The notes below the pieces were generated by a model. It worked only from the letters and a program-made list of their open reading frames with translations, searched no databases and was not told where the DNA came from. From Lachnospiraceae bacterium (GTDB lineage: Bacteria; Bacillota; Clostridia; Lachnospirales; Lachnospiraceae), in NCBI GenBank assembly GCA_009774215.1, contig VSNH01000113.1, positions 1 to 11,968 on the forward strand: DNA of 11,968 bases, in the 5' to 3' direction. The position numbers and the translations under genes are program-made. How positions within the stretch are numbered: position 1 is the first letter of the stretch; each line of letters starts with the position of its first letter. This document shows, one piece after another, positions 1-6,161 of the stretch.

Positions 1-66
1 GATTAACTTATTCACCAGATATATTTATTTGACGAAAAAAAGGGAAATGGGCAGATGGGAATTTGA

Positions 67-864
67 CGGTCTACAGTTAAAATCAATAGGAAGAAGTTCG
101 TTAGTGGAAGTAAAAAGCCAAGTGAAAAAGAGGTCTTTCAGGCTGATGAAAAAGAGCGGCTTCTTGATGAGATGGAGAGGCGGTTGAAAAATAATCCGTC
201 TAACACAGCACCGTTAGCAGTCATGCTTGATTTTGAGTTGGGTACGCGAAAAGGAGAAATGCTTGCCATTTGTAAATCAGATATTGTCGGCAACAGGATT
301 CATATACATAGGCAGCTTGTAGAAGAATTTGATACAAGTGACCTTAATCAAATGAAGAGCAAAGGCTTTCATGTTGTGGACTATACCAAGTCAGAAGATG
401 GTGACAGGTGGCTTCCTTTAACGGAAAAAGCGCAGAAACTCATCAAAAGGGTTGAGATGATCAATGAAGAATATGGACATAAGTATGAAGATTTTCTATT
501 TGTGCGGGATGGAAGATGCCTTACGCCGGATGCCGTAGATACCCAAATAAAAAGAGGATGCGAATATATAGGGATTCCGGTGAAGACGATGCACAAGATC
601 AGAAAGACGTATGCATCAACATTACTGCATAATGGTGTTAATCTGAGCATTGTAAAAGATATGTTAGGTCATGCTGACGAGTCAACTACCTTGAAACATT
701 ATATCTATAATATTGAGAACAGTGCAGAAACAGATAATAAGGTTTTAAATGCCTTAGACCCACAAAATGATGCAAAAAGTGACCAAAGTGACCAAAACAT
801 CATCCCATTCGCAAAAATAAAAAGAGCCGAAAACCCTGTAAAATCAACGCTTTCAGCCCTCTAA
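67..864 (+). pseudogene. Tyrosine recombinase (integrase), 5'-truncated or frameshifted remnant
   Basis: This is the C-terminal catalytic part of a phage/ICE-type tyrosine recombinase, which cuts and rejoins DNA at attachment sites. The frame is open from base 67, just after an in-frame TGA at 64-66, yet its first start codon is the ATG at 172, well inside the domain. Residues encoded before 172 (VKINRKKF and onward) look like genuine integrase linker, so the gene did not originally start there. Bases 33-74 read in another frame give KKGKWADGNLTVY, a plausible continuation, which suggests a one-base shift near 72-76. Counting from the 172 ATG, the catalytic set is visible: Arg in GTRKGE, H-x-x-R in MHKIRKT, and LGHADESTTLKHY with the likely nucleophile Tyr. 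The C-terminus carries a short SDQSDQ repeat. The frame ends 6 bases from a tRNA-Leu 3' end. A 230-residue product from 172 would lack the N-terminal arm- and core-binding domains, so function is unlikely. The window edge hides the rest. Confidence 0.8.
812..862 (-). terminator. Rho-independent terminator for tRNA-Leu(AAG), inside the integrase 3' end
   Basis: Read on the minus strand, bases 862-851 pair with 832-821 in a 12-bp stem (three G-U pairs) around an 18-nt loop. A U-rich run follows, complementary to the A-rich bases 823-813. It begins 8 bases past the tRNA 3' end. On the plus strand no U-run follows the stem, so it serves the tRNA and not the integrase. It lies wholly within the integrase reading frame. 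The folding was done by eye. Confidence 0.6.
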
Positions 865-870
865 GAAAAC

Positions 871-954
871 TGCGGAAGAAGGGACTTGAACCCTCACGTC
901 GTTTCCAACACTAGATCCTTAGTCTAGCCTGTCTGCCAATTCCAGCACTTCCGC
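871..954 (-). tRNA. tRNA-Leu (anticodon AAG)
   Basis: The minus strand folds into a class II tRNA of 84 nt. The acceptor GCGGAAG pairs with CUUCCGC, followed by discriminator A at 871. The D stem is CUG/CAG and the anticodon stem CUAGA/UCUAG. The loop CUAAGGA gives anticodon AAG (bases 918-920). A long variable arm GUUG-GAAA-CGAC and a T arm with UUCAAGU complete it. The long variable arm and discriminator A fit leucine. CCA is not encoded. A34 would need deamination to inosine to read CUC and CUA as well as CUU. AAG is uncommon in bacteria, where leucine CUY is usually read by GAG. Its 3' end faces the integrase remnant and is the likely attachment site. Confidence 0.92.
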
Positions 955-977
955 ATACGTTTACAACGCAAGTAATA

Positions 978-1006
978 TATTACTATTTGAATCTTCAAAA
1001 GTCAAG
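978..1006 (-). promoter_or_regulatory. Promoter of tRNA-Leu(AAG)
   Basis: On the minus strand a -35 TTGACT (1006-1001) and a -10 TAATAT (983-978) are separated by exactly 17 bases. This close match to the housekeeping sigma consensus lies about 24 bases ahead of the tRNA 5' end at 954, the right distance for a short 5' leader. Confidence 0.75.
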
Positions 1007-1059
1007 ATGTTTTTCAAAATTTATTTCCGAATTTTAATGAATCCGGAAAACAGGAGAGA

Positions 1060-1089
1060 GGGAGGCGGATTCTGAACAGGCCGCCTCCC
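1060..1089 (-). terminator. Terminator-like hairpin after the sigma/anti-sigma operon
   Basis: A perfect 9-bp GC-rich inverted repeat (GGGAGGCGG at 1060-1068, CCGCCTCCC at 1081-1089) has a 12-base loop and starts 13 bases past the anti-sigma stop codon. On the minus strand it is followed by TCTCTCCTGTTTT, a broken rather than clean U-tract. It probably ends the sigma operon before the co-directional tRNA-Leu(AAG), which has its own promoter. A second, weaker inverted repeat (about 1025-1050, TTTCCGAATT with AATCCGGAAA, one mismatch) lies just beyond. Confidence 0.55.
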
Positions 1090-1102
1090 CCCATTCTCAC
1101 GG

Positions 1103-2389
1103 TTACTTAAAATGTACCTCTGTTTCAAACAGGGCGTTTTCCGAGAGTTTTCGGTTATCCCCCTTTAATTCGTCCATATACTTAATATAATCACACACGT
1201 AGACATACACGGTCTTGGTATCTCTGCCGAAAGTGGAAAAAACTTCGACAGCGTCTCCCTGACTTTCCAGACGTTTTCCGTTTGCATCGCAGATTATCAC
1301 AATGTAGTCGTATGGCTGTGCGCCTTCCGGGAGCAGAAGCTCCGCTTTTATCTCAAAATTCGTCTTTTCTACGGAGCCGATCCCGACGCCATTTTCGTTC
1401 TTCCTGTTAATGTTGACTATTTGGGCGTCGTCCTTGTTCATGGAGATGGGAATAGCAAAATTCCATTTCCCCTTATAATGCTTTTTCAACGGTTCCGAAA
1501 GCGTTAGCTGCTCATGGGTTTCGGGATCCGTGGCCTGCATTTCCTCATATTGGAGCAGATCGGCATAAATATCCGAGATTTCAAGGTAGTACGTAAACTC
1601 TGCAGGAAGCACGGTGGTTTGTGCATTTCCGGCCAGAGCGGTATCAGTGCCGGAAGCAGAGGTGTTTGCTGCGATTTCGCTGCTTCTCAGATCTTCGTCC
1701 AGAGAAACCCGGATGATGCCGGTAAACGTATGGTCGTCCACAAACTGGCCTTCTATATAATAAGGCGTGGGATGTCCGCCGCCGCCGGGACGGTCTTTTT
1801 GGGTAAGTCCGGGCACATCATAGTAGGAGTTGGTTTCCAGAGAAAGCGTGTCATAGTCCGGTAAATAACCGTCCATGTTTTTTGTCTTGATAAAATCCGC
1901 GGGAAAAGCCTCCTTATTTTCAATACAGAGCGCCAGATACAGCGCCTGCGTGGAGCAGTTAGCCTCTGAGACAGTGACGGTCAATCCGCCGGAGGTCTGC
2001 ACAAGGGGATTTTCTGTCTGCTCTCCGGACAAGGGATCGGCCTTTGCTTTTGCGGTGTGCGTCTTACTGTCCGAAAGTCCTTTGGCGTCATCGTCTTCTA
2101 TATAGATTTCGGCGTCATCGCTGAAATTGCCTTTATAGCTGACCTTTTCCTGAATCCGGGAAAAGATGTGTCCGACCAGAGGCAGTTTTGCGGCAAGAAC
2201 CGGATTGGATGCCAGAAGCACGCCTGCACAGAGGGCGGCAAGAATCCCGGCGGCTACGGCGCTGTAGCGGGAAAAAGTTCTTTTGCGGTGAAGTGTCTTT
2301 CTCTGGCGGAGGCCTTCTTTGATCCCGTCTCTCACAGCATGATTCAATTCTTCGGGGATGGGGATTGCATCAAATTTATCATTTTGCAT
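1103..2389 (-). CDS. Membrane-bound anti-sigma factor, DUF4179-type
   Basis: This is probably the partner that holds the neighbouring ECF sigma factor at the membrane until an extracellular signal arrives. The 428-residue protein starts with IPIPEELNHAVRDGIKEGL, an N-terminal pattern I associate with DUF4179 anti-sigma proteins. A basic stretch (residues 28-41, RQRKTLHRKRTFSR) leads into one membrane segment at about 43-60, giving a cytoplasmic N-terminus. The remainder, with no further hydrophobic helix, would be a large extracellular domain; its segment around 75-125 is rich in Asp, Glu and Lys. The ATG at 2389 is preceded by GGAGGT at good spacing. That start lies inside the sigma gene's last codons (11-base overlap), so the two are likely translationally coupled. 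The signal sensed cannot be told from sequence. Confidence 0.8.
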   Translation of the reverse strand: MQNDKFDAIPIPEELNHAVRDGIKEGLRQRKTLHRKRTFSRYSAVAAGILAALCAGVLLASNPVLAAKLPLVGHIFSRIQEKVSYKGNFSDDAEIYIEDDDAKGLSDSKTHTAKAKADPLSGEQTENPLVQTSGGLTVTVSEANCSTQALYLALCIENKEAFPADFIKTKNMDGYLPDYDTLSLETNSYYDVPGLTQKDRPGGGGHPTPYYIEGQFVDDHTFTGIIRVSLDEDLRSSEIAANTSASGTDTALAGNAQTTVLPAEFTYYLEISDIYADLLQYEEMQATDPETHEQLTLSEPLKKHYKGKWNFAIPISMNKDDAQIVNINRKNENGVGIGSVEKTNFEIKAELLLPEGAQPYDYIVIICDANGKRLESQGDAVEVFSTFGRDTKTVYVYVCDYIKYMDELKGDNRKLSENALFETEVHFK

Positions 2390-2924
2390 GGCGTTTTACC
2401 TCCTTTTTCTCAACGGTATCGACTGTGAGACACTTGCTAAGCTGTTTTTTGGCACGATACAGGTTTGCTTTGACGCTTCCTTCCGGAATATCCAGAACCT
2501 GTGCGATCTCTTTGATTTTCAATTCCTGAAAATAGAAGAGTATGATTACCGTTTTGTACTGATCCTTCAGCGAATCGATGGCGTCATACAGATCGACCTT
2601 CTCTTCGATCAGATAATTTTCACACCCTTTTTCCACATATTCTTCCAGAGAAATGGTCGGGACTGTTTTCTTTTCCTGCCAGATACAGTTGAGAAGAATC
2701 CGTGTAATCCAGGTTTTAAAGTAACGTGGTTCCCGCAGCTTTTCAATGCCAAGCATGCCTTTTATAACACATTCCTGCACGGCGTCCAGAGAATCCGCTT
2801 CGTTTTTTACATATAGAAAGGCTGTTTTGTATAAGTAGATTTGATATTCGGCAATTAACTTACCATAGGCGTCCATATTGCCTTTGATTGCCCGCTTTAC
2901 GAGCTTGATGGTATCTTCCTTCAT
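2379..2924 (-). CDS. ECF-type RNA polymerase sigma factor
   Basis: This 181-residue protein is an alternative sigma factor of the sigma-70 family reduced to regions 2 and 4, the usual ECF size. Region 2 spans about residues 20-85, with the core pattern AFLYVKNEADSLDAVQECVIK and the later PRYFKTWITRILLNC. Region 4 spans about 118-165, where LPxxYK-like DSLKDQYKTVIILFYFQ precedes the helix-turn-helix IKEIAQVLDIPEGSVKANLYRAKKQL that would contact the -35 element. The ATG at 2924 has an AAAGGA ribosome site about 10 bases upstream. The stop overlaps the anti-sigma start. An ECF-like promoter lies about 85-113 bases upstream of the start codon, suggesting that the factor transcribes its own operon. 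The SigV-like subgroup is a guess; the ECF assignment itself is strong. Confidence 0.9.
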   Translation of the reverse strand: MKEDTIKLVKRAIKGNMDAYGKLIAEYQIYLYKTAFLYVKNEADSLDAVQECVIKGMLGIEKLREPRYFKTWITRILLNCIWQEKKTVPTISLEEYVEKGCENYLIEEKVDLYDAIDSLKDQYKTVIILFYFQELKIKEIAQVLDIPEGSVKANLYRAKKQLSKCLTVDTVEKKEVKRHAK

Positions 2925-3008
2925 CAGTGTCTTTTCCTTTCGTCATATTCCCGCGGGGTCTTTGGCATAGCAGGTGTGTGCGCGCTGCCGGCTATGTCTG
3001 ATATAGGT

Positions 3009-3037
3009 TAGACCGTGTGTAGGAGAAAAAGGTTGCA
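3009..3037 (-). promoter_or_regulatory. Putative ECF-sigma promoter of the sigma/anti-sigma operon
   Basis: On the minus strand, TGCAACC (3037-3031) and GGTCTA (3014-3009) are separated by 16 bases, with a T-rich run directly after the -35 box. An AAC-containing -35 followed by T's and a GTC-type -10 is the known ECF promoter style. Nothing resembling a housekeeping promoter was seen between it and the gene. It implies a leader of roughly 80 nt and positive autoregulation. This is a pattern match only. Confidence 0.5.
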
Positions 3038-3069
3038 GAAAAAGTTTAAAAAGATTTTATCATAAAGGC

Positions 3070-3098
3070 TTGACATCTGACAAAAAAAACGCTAGAAT
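3070..3098 (+). promoter_or_regulatory. Promoter of tRNA-Leu(CAG)
   Basis: A perfect -35 TTGACA (3070-3075) and a -10 TAGAAT (3093-3098) are spaced by exactly 17 bases. The predicted start at about 3105 lies five bases ahead of the mature tRNA 5' end. The architecture matches the promoter of the other tRNA-Leu in this window. Confidence 0.85.
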
Positions 3099-3109
3099 AA
3101 CATTTGTTC

Positions 3110-3193
3110 GCAGGAATGGCGGAATTGGCAGACGCGCACGGTTCAGGTCCGTGTGGTAGCAATACCATGAGAGTTCAAGTCTCTTTTCCTGCA
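3110..3193 (+). tRNA. tRNA-Leu (anticodon CAG)
   Basis: This 84-nt class II tRNA has acceptor GCAGGAA paired with UUCCUGC and discriminator A at 3193. The D loop contains AAUUGGCAGA. Anticodon stem CACGG/CCGUG encloses loop UUCAGGU, which gives anticodon CAG for leucine codon CUG. A long variable arm (about 3154-3168, UGGUAGCAAUACCA type) and a T loop UUCAAGU follow. CCA is not encoded. It has its own promoter and terminator and is transcribed alone. Confidence 0.95.
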
Positions 3194-3201
3194 CGCACTT
3201 G

Positions 3202-3232
3202 AGACATCGCTTCGGCGGTGTCTTTTGTATTT
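3202..3232 (+). terminator. Rho-independent terminator of tRNA-Leu(CAG)
   Basis: AGACATCGC (3202-3210) pairs with GCGGTGTCT (3215-3223) in a 9-bp stem with one G-U pair, capped by the stable TTCG tetraloop. TTTGTATTT follows. It lies 8 bases past the tRNA 3' end. Confidence 0.9.
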
Positions 3233-3249
3233 ATGTGCGCGCCGCACAT
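3233..3249. repeat. Short perfect inverted repeat after the tRNA terminator
   Basis: ATGTGCG and CGCACAT flank a CGC centre, making a 17-base near-palindrome directly after the terminator T-run. It could be an operator or an extra hairpin. Beyond it, bases 3250-3365 show no gene, RNA or convincing site: the open frames across this stretch on both strands lack family features and good ribosome sites. Confidence 0.35.
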
Positions 3250-3365
3250 GGGAGCCTGCCGTTTCACAGCATGGTTCAAAGAGTGGGGCGGTGCGACGGA
3301 CAGTGAAAATTTTCCGGCCCGGTTCCACCATCACAAAAAAAGTCAAATTATCACATCTTAATCTA

Positions 3366-3394
3366 TTTCCAAGCAAACATTTCCTCCCTATAAT
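3366..3394 (+). promoter_or_regulatory. Promoter of the phosphorylase operon
   Basis: A consensus -10 TATAAT (3389-3394) is preceded, at 17 bases, by TTTCCA (3366-3371), which matches four of six -35 positions. The start would be near 3401, giving a leader of about 160 nt before the phosphorylase ATG at 3564. The weak -35 would suit activator-dependent control. No obvious operator palindrome overlaps it. Confidence 0.6.
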
Positions 3395-3400
3395 GTATGT

Positions 3401-3563
3401 TAAGAAGGTGCAAGGATGGGGAGTAGAGTGTGAAAAAACGCGTGGATGCGCAGCCTTTTTCACACGTAAATTTGTGCCGGAGCGTCACAAATTTGTCAGA
3501 TGGCAGACGCAGATTGGAGGTTTGCGTCGCCCCGTCGCGTAAACGCTCCGGAATGGAGGGTAC
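3401..3563 (+). promoter_or_regulatory. Structured 5' leader with possible pseudoknot (candidate cis-regulatory RNA)
   Basis: Three local hairpins follow the predicted start. Hairpin I pairs GTGTGAAAAA (3428-3437) with TTTTTCACAC (3456-3465), with a small CGCG/TGCG helix inside. Hairpin II pairs AAATTTGTG (3468-3476) with CACAAATTT (3486-3494) around the 9-nt loop CCGGAGCGT (3477-3485). Hairpin III pairs GACGCA (3506-3511) with TGCGTC (3523-3528) and shows GGAGG in its loop. The whole loop of hairpin II is perfectly complementary to ACGCTCCGG (3543-3551), three bases before the GGAGGG ribosome site (3555-3560). Loop pairing could form a pseudoknot, or a competing long helix could form. A five-codon frame (ATG at 3416, stop at 3431-3433) ends within hairpin I and may be chance. 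I recognise no known riboswitch. Function is inference; the complementarity is visible. Confidence 0.55.
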
Positions 3564-5975
3564 ATGAAATACGGACATTTTGACAATGAAAACAGGGAGT
3601 ATGTCATCGACAGGGTGGATCTGCCCTGTTCATGGACGAACTATCTCGGCGTGGAGGATATGGCGGCGGTGGTGAACCACACGGCAGGCGGCTATCTTTT
3701 CTACAAGACGCCGGAGTACCACAGGATCAGCCGTTTCCGGGGCAATGCGGTGCCCATGGACAGACCGGGCTTCTACGTGTATCTGCGGGACAACGACAGC
3801 GCGGACTACTGGTCGGTATCGTGGCAGCCGGTGGGCAAACCGTTAGATCAGGCAAAGTACAGCTGTCGCCACGGCATGTCCTACACGGTGTATGAGTGTG
3901 AGTATGAGGGGATACAGGCGTCTCAGACCATGTTTATTCCCAGAGGCGAGGCGGTACAGCTCTGGGATGTGAAGGTGAAGAACACGGGGGATAAAGCGAG
4001 AAACTTAAGCCTGTTCTCCTATCTGGAATTTTCCTTCCATCATATTATGATCGACAACCAGAACTATCAGATGAGCCTGTACTGCGCGGGCGCGTCTTAC
4101 GAGGACGGGATCATCGAGGAAGATTTATTTTATGAGGAGGAAGGGTATCAGTACTTTACGGCGGACTTTGCGCCGGACGGTTTCGACTGTATGCGGGACA
4201 AATTCCTCGGCATATACAATACGGAGACAAATCCGGCGGCGGTGATCGCGGGCAAGTGCTCTTCTTCTTATGAAAAAGGGGGAAACCACTGCGGCAGTCT
4301 GCAGAAAAACCTGATGCTGCAGCCGGGAGAGGAGGCGCGCTTTGTCTTTATGCTCGGGGAGGGCAGAAGAGACGAGGGCAGGCGCATCCGCGCAAAATAT
4401 GCGGATCACGGCGCAGTGGACGCGGCTCTTGCGGATTTAAAAAACTTCTGGGAAGAGAAGTGCTCCAAACTGCAGGTGCAGACGCCGAACGAGGGGATGA
4501 ACACCTTACTCAACACATGGACGCTGTACCAGTCAGAGATCAACGTGATGTTCTCACGGTTCGCTTCCTTTATCGAGGTGGGCGGCAGAGTGGGACTGGG
4601 TTACCGGGACACGGCGCAGGATGCCATGACAATACCCCATTCGAATCCCGGCAAATGCAGGGAACGGATCGAGCAGCTTATGCGGGGGCTGACCAGCGCG
4701 GGCTACGGCTTGCATCTGTTCCAGCCGGAATGGTTTATGGAAGACACGGGCGCCAAGCCCTTTAAATCTCCGACGGTGATTCCGGAGCCGGATAAAGACA
4801 GCATTATACACGGACTGAAGGATGCTTGCTCAGACGACGCCCTTTGGCTTGTGGCTGCGGTGACAGAATATATCAAGGAGACAGGAGACAGGGATTTTGC
4901 TTCTTTGCAGTTACCTTATGCGGACACGTTTCTGGAAGGGAAAAAGGAGACGGAGTCGGTCTATGAGCATCTGAAACGGATTCTGGACTTCTCCACGGAG
5001 CAGGTGGGGCAGACAGGCATCTGCAAGGGGCTTCGCGCCGACTGGAATGATTGTCTCAATCTGGGCGGCGGTGAGAGCGCCATGGTCAGTTTTCTGCACT
5101 ATTGGGCGCTGACGCACTTCATCGGGCTGGCCGACTATCTTGGCAATCAGGCGGATGTGGAAAAATACGGGAAGACCGCGGCGCGTGTTAAAGAGGTGTG
5201 CAACACACAGTTGTGGGACGGCGAGTGGTTTATCAGAGGCATCACGGCGAACGGGAAAAAGATCGGCACGCAGGCGGACGTGGAGGGCAGAGTACATCTG
5301 GAATCCAATGCCTGGGCGGTTTTGTCGGGAGCAGCCGAGGAGGAGAAAGCGGACGCGGCTCTTGCGGCCATCGACAAGTACCTGTATACGCCTTACGGGC
5401 TTCTGCTCAACACCCCTTCCTACACGGTGCCGGATGATGACATCGGTTTTGTCACCAGAGTGTACCCGGGGGTGAAGGAGAACGGCGCGATTTTTTCTCA
5501 TCCGAATCCCTGGGCGTGGGCGGCGGCATGTATGAGAGGCAGGGGCGATCTGGCCATGAAGTTTTACGATGCGCTCTGTCCTTATCACCAGAATAACCGG
5601 ATTGAGATGAGAGAGTCGGAGCCCTATTCCTATTGCCAATTTATTATGGGCAGGGATCACAGCGCATACGGCAGGGCGAGACATCCCTTTATGACAGGTT
5701 CCGGCGGCTGGTCATATTTCTCGGCTACAAGGTTTATGTTGGGAATACGCCCTGACTATGACAGTTTGACCGTTGATCCGTGCATTCCGGCGGACTGGAA
5801 GGAATTTCAGGCAGTCCGGGTATGGCGGGGTGCAGAGTATGAGATTCGGGTGAGTAACCCCGACGGCGTGATGAAGGGCGTAAAGGAAATCAGAGTGGGC
5901 GGTGTGACAGTAGAAAAAATAATGCCCATGGAAGCGGGCAGCAGGCATGTCGTGGAAGTGGTTATGGGAGCGTAA
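3564..5975 (+). CDS. GH94 glycoside phosphorylase, N,N'-diacetylchitobiose phosphorylase-like
   Basis: GH94 enzymes are cytoplasmic and cleave a beta-linked disaccharide with inorganic phosphate, giving a sugar and an alpha-sugar-1-phosphate and so saving an ATP. The 803-residue length is typical. By family layout, the N-terminal beta-sandwich spans about 1-270, a linker about 271-310, the alpha/alpha barrel about 311-745, and a short beta tail follows. Sugar-binding Y347-R348-D349 lies in GLGYRDTAQD. The ADWNDCLNL motif puts the likely general acid at D496 with stacking W494. Probable phosphate-site elements are H646 (in FSHPNPW) and MTGSGGW at 710-716. Compared from memory, MKYGHFDNENREYVI, WTNYLG, NHCGSL and FIEVGGRVGLGYRD follow Vibrio diacetylchitobiose phosphorylase more closely than cellobiose phosphorylases. 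With the mutase next door this favours (GlcNAc)2, but cellobiose is not excluded. GGAGGG at 3555-3560 supports the ATG at 3564. Confidence 0.9.
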   Translation: MKYGHFDNENREYVIDRVDLPCSWTNYLGVEDMAAVVNHTAGGYLFYKTPEYHRISRFRGNAVPMDRPGFYVYLRDNDSADYWSVSWQPVGKPLDQAKYSCRHGMSYTVYECEYEGIQASQTMFIPRGEAVQLWDVKVKNTGDKARNLSLFSYLEFSFHHIMIDNQNYQMSLYCAGASYEDGIIEEDLFYEEEGYQYFTADFAPDGFDCMRDKFLGIYNTETNPAAVIAGKCSSSYEKGGNHCGSLQKNLMLQPGEEARFVFMLGEGRRDEGRRIRAKYADHGAVDAALADLKNFWEEKCSKLQVQTPNEGMNTLLNTWTLYQSEINVMFSRFASFIEVGGRVGLGYRDTAQDAMTIPHSNPGKCRERIEQLMRGLTSAGYGLHLFQPEWFMEDTGAKPFKSPTVIPEPDKDSIIHGLKDACSDDALWLVAAVTEYIKETGDRDFASLQLPYADTFLEGKKETESVYEHLKRILDFSTEQVGQTGICKGLRADWNDCLNLGGGESAMVSFLHYWALTHFIGLADYLGNQADVEKYGKTAARVKEVCNTQLWDGEWFIRGITANGKKIGTQADVEGRVHLESNAWAVLSGAAEEEKADAALAAIDKYLYTPYGLLLNTPSYTVPDDDIGFVTRVYPGVKENGAIFSHPNPWAWAAACMRGRGDLAMKFYDALCPYHQNNRIEMRESEPYSYCQFIMGRDHSAYGRARHPFMTGSGGWSYFSATRFMLGIRPDYDSLTVDPCIPADWKEFQAVRVWRGAEYEIRVSNPDGVMKGVKEIRVGGVTVEKIMPMEAGSRHVVEVVMGA

Positions 5976-6008
5976 AAAATTGGCTGCGGTGGATGAGGTG
6001 GAGCTTTT

Positions 6009-6042
6009 GCGGGAGAATGCCTAAAATTCGGACATTCTCCGC
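6009..6042 (+). other. Intercistronic hairpin after the phosphorylase gene
   Basis: GCGGGAGAATG (6009-6019) pairs with CATTCTCCGC (6033-6042) with one bulged G. No T-run follows, so it is more likely an mRNA processing or stability element than a terminator. The rest of the 186-base gap to the next gene is purine-rich, with several ACAG copies, and holds no gene or convincing promoter. Confidence 0.4.
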
Positions 6043-6161
6043 ATTGACCTGAGGCACAGCAGAGCCGGGACATGAAGGTTGACAGAAAACAGGGACAGAT
6101 GAACAGGTAAGAAAATAGGGATAGACAGGCGGAAAGCGCAGAGAGATAAGGAGGGTATACA

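Noticed and set aside
2358..2816. Plus-strand open frame of 152 codons opposite the sigma factor gene
   Set aside because: It is antisense to the sigma factor, whose regions 2 and 4 are clear; the Phe-rich translation is a shadow.
3314..3330. T-box-like GGTGGAACC on the minus strand
   Set aside because: The rest of the T-box consensus and a specifier stem are not evident, and no amino-acid gene follows in that direction.
3143..3578. Open frames on both strands (71 to 106 codons) over the phosphorylase leader and tRNA-Leu(CAG)
   Set aside because: They run across a tRNA or terminator or the RNA hairpins, lack good ribosome sites, and show no protein features.
4911..5684. Long minus-strand open frame (257 codons) opposite the phosphorylase gene
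   Set aside because: It lies entirely antisense to a clearly coding GH94 gene, has no recognisable domain and no good ribosome site; it is a by-product of GC-rich codon use.
6079..6084. Perfect TTGACA -35 box in the gap before the mutase
   Set aside because: No -10-like sequence occurs 16 to 19 bases downstream (the region reads AACAGG), so it is not called as a promoter.
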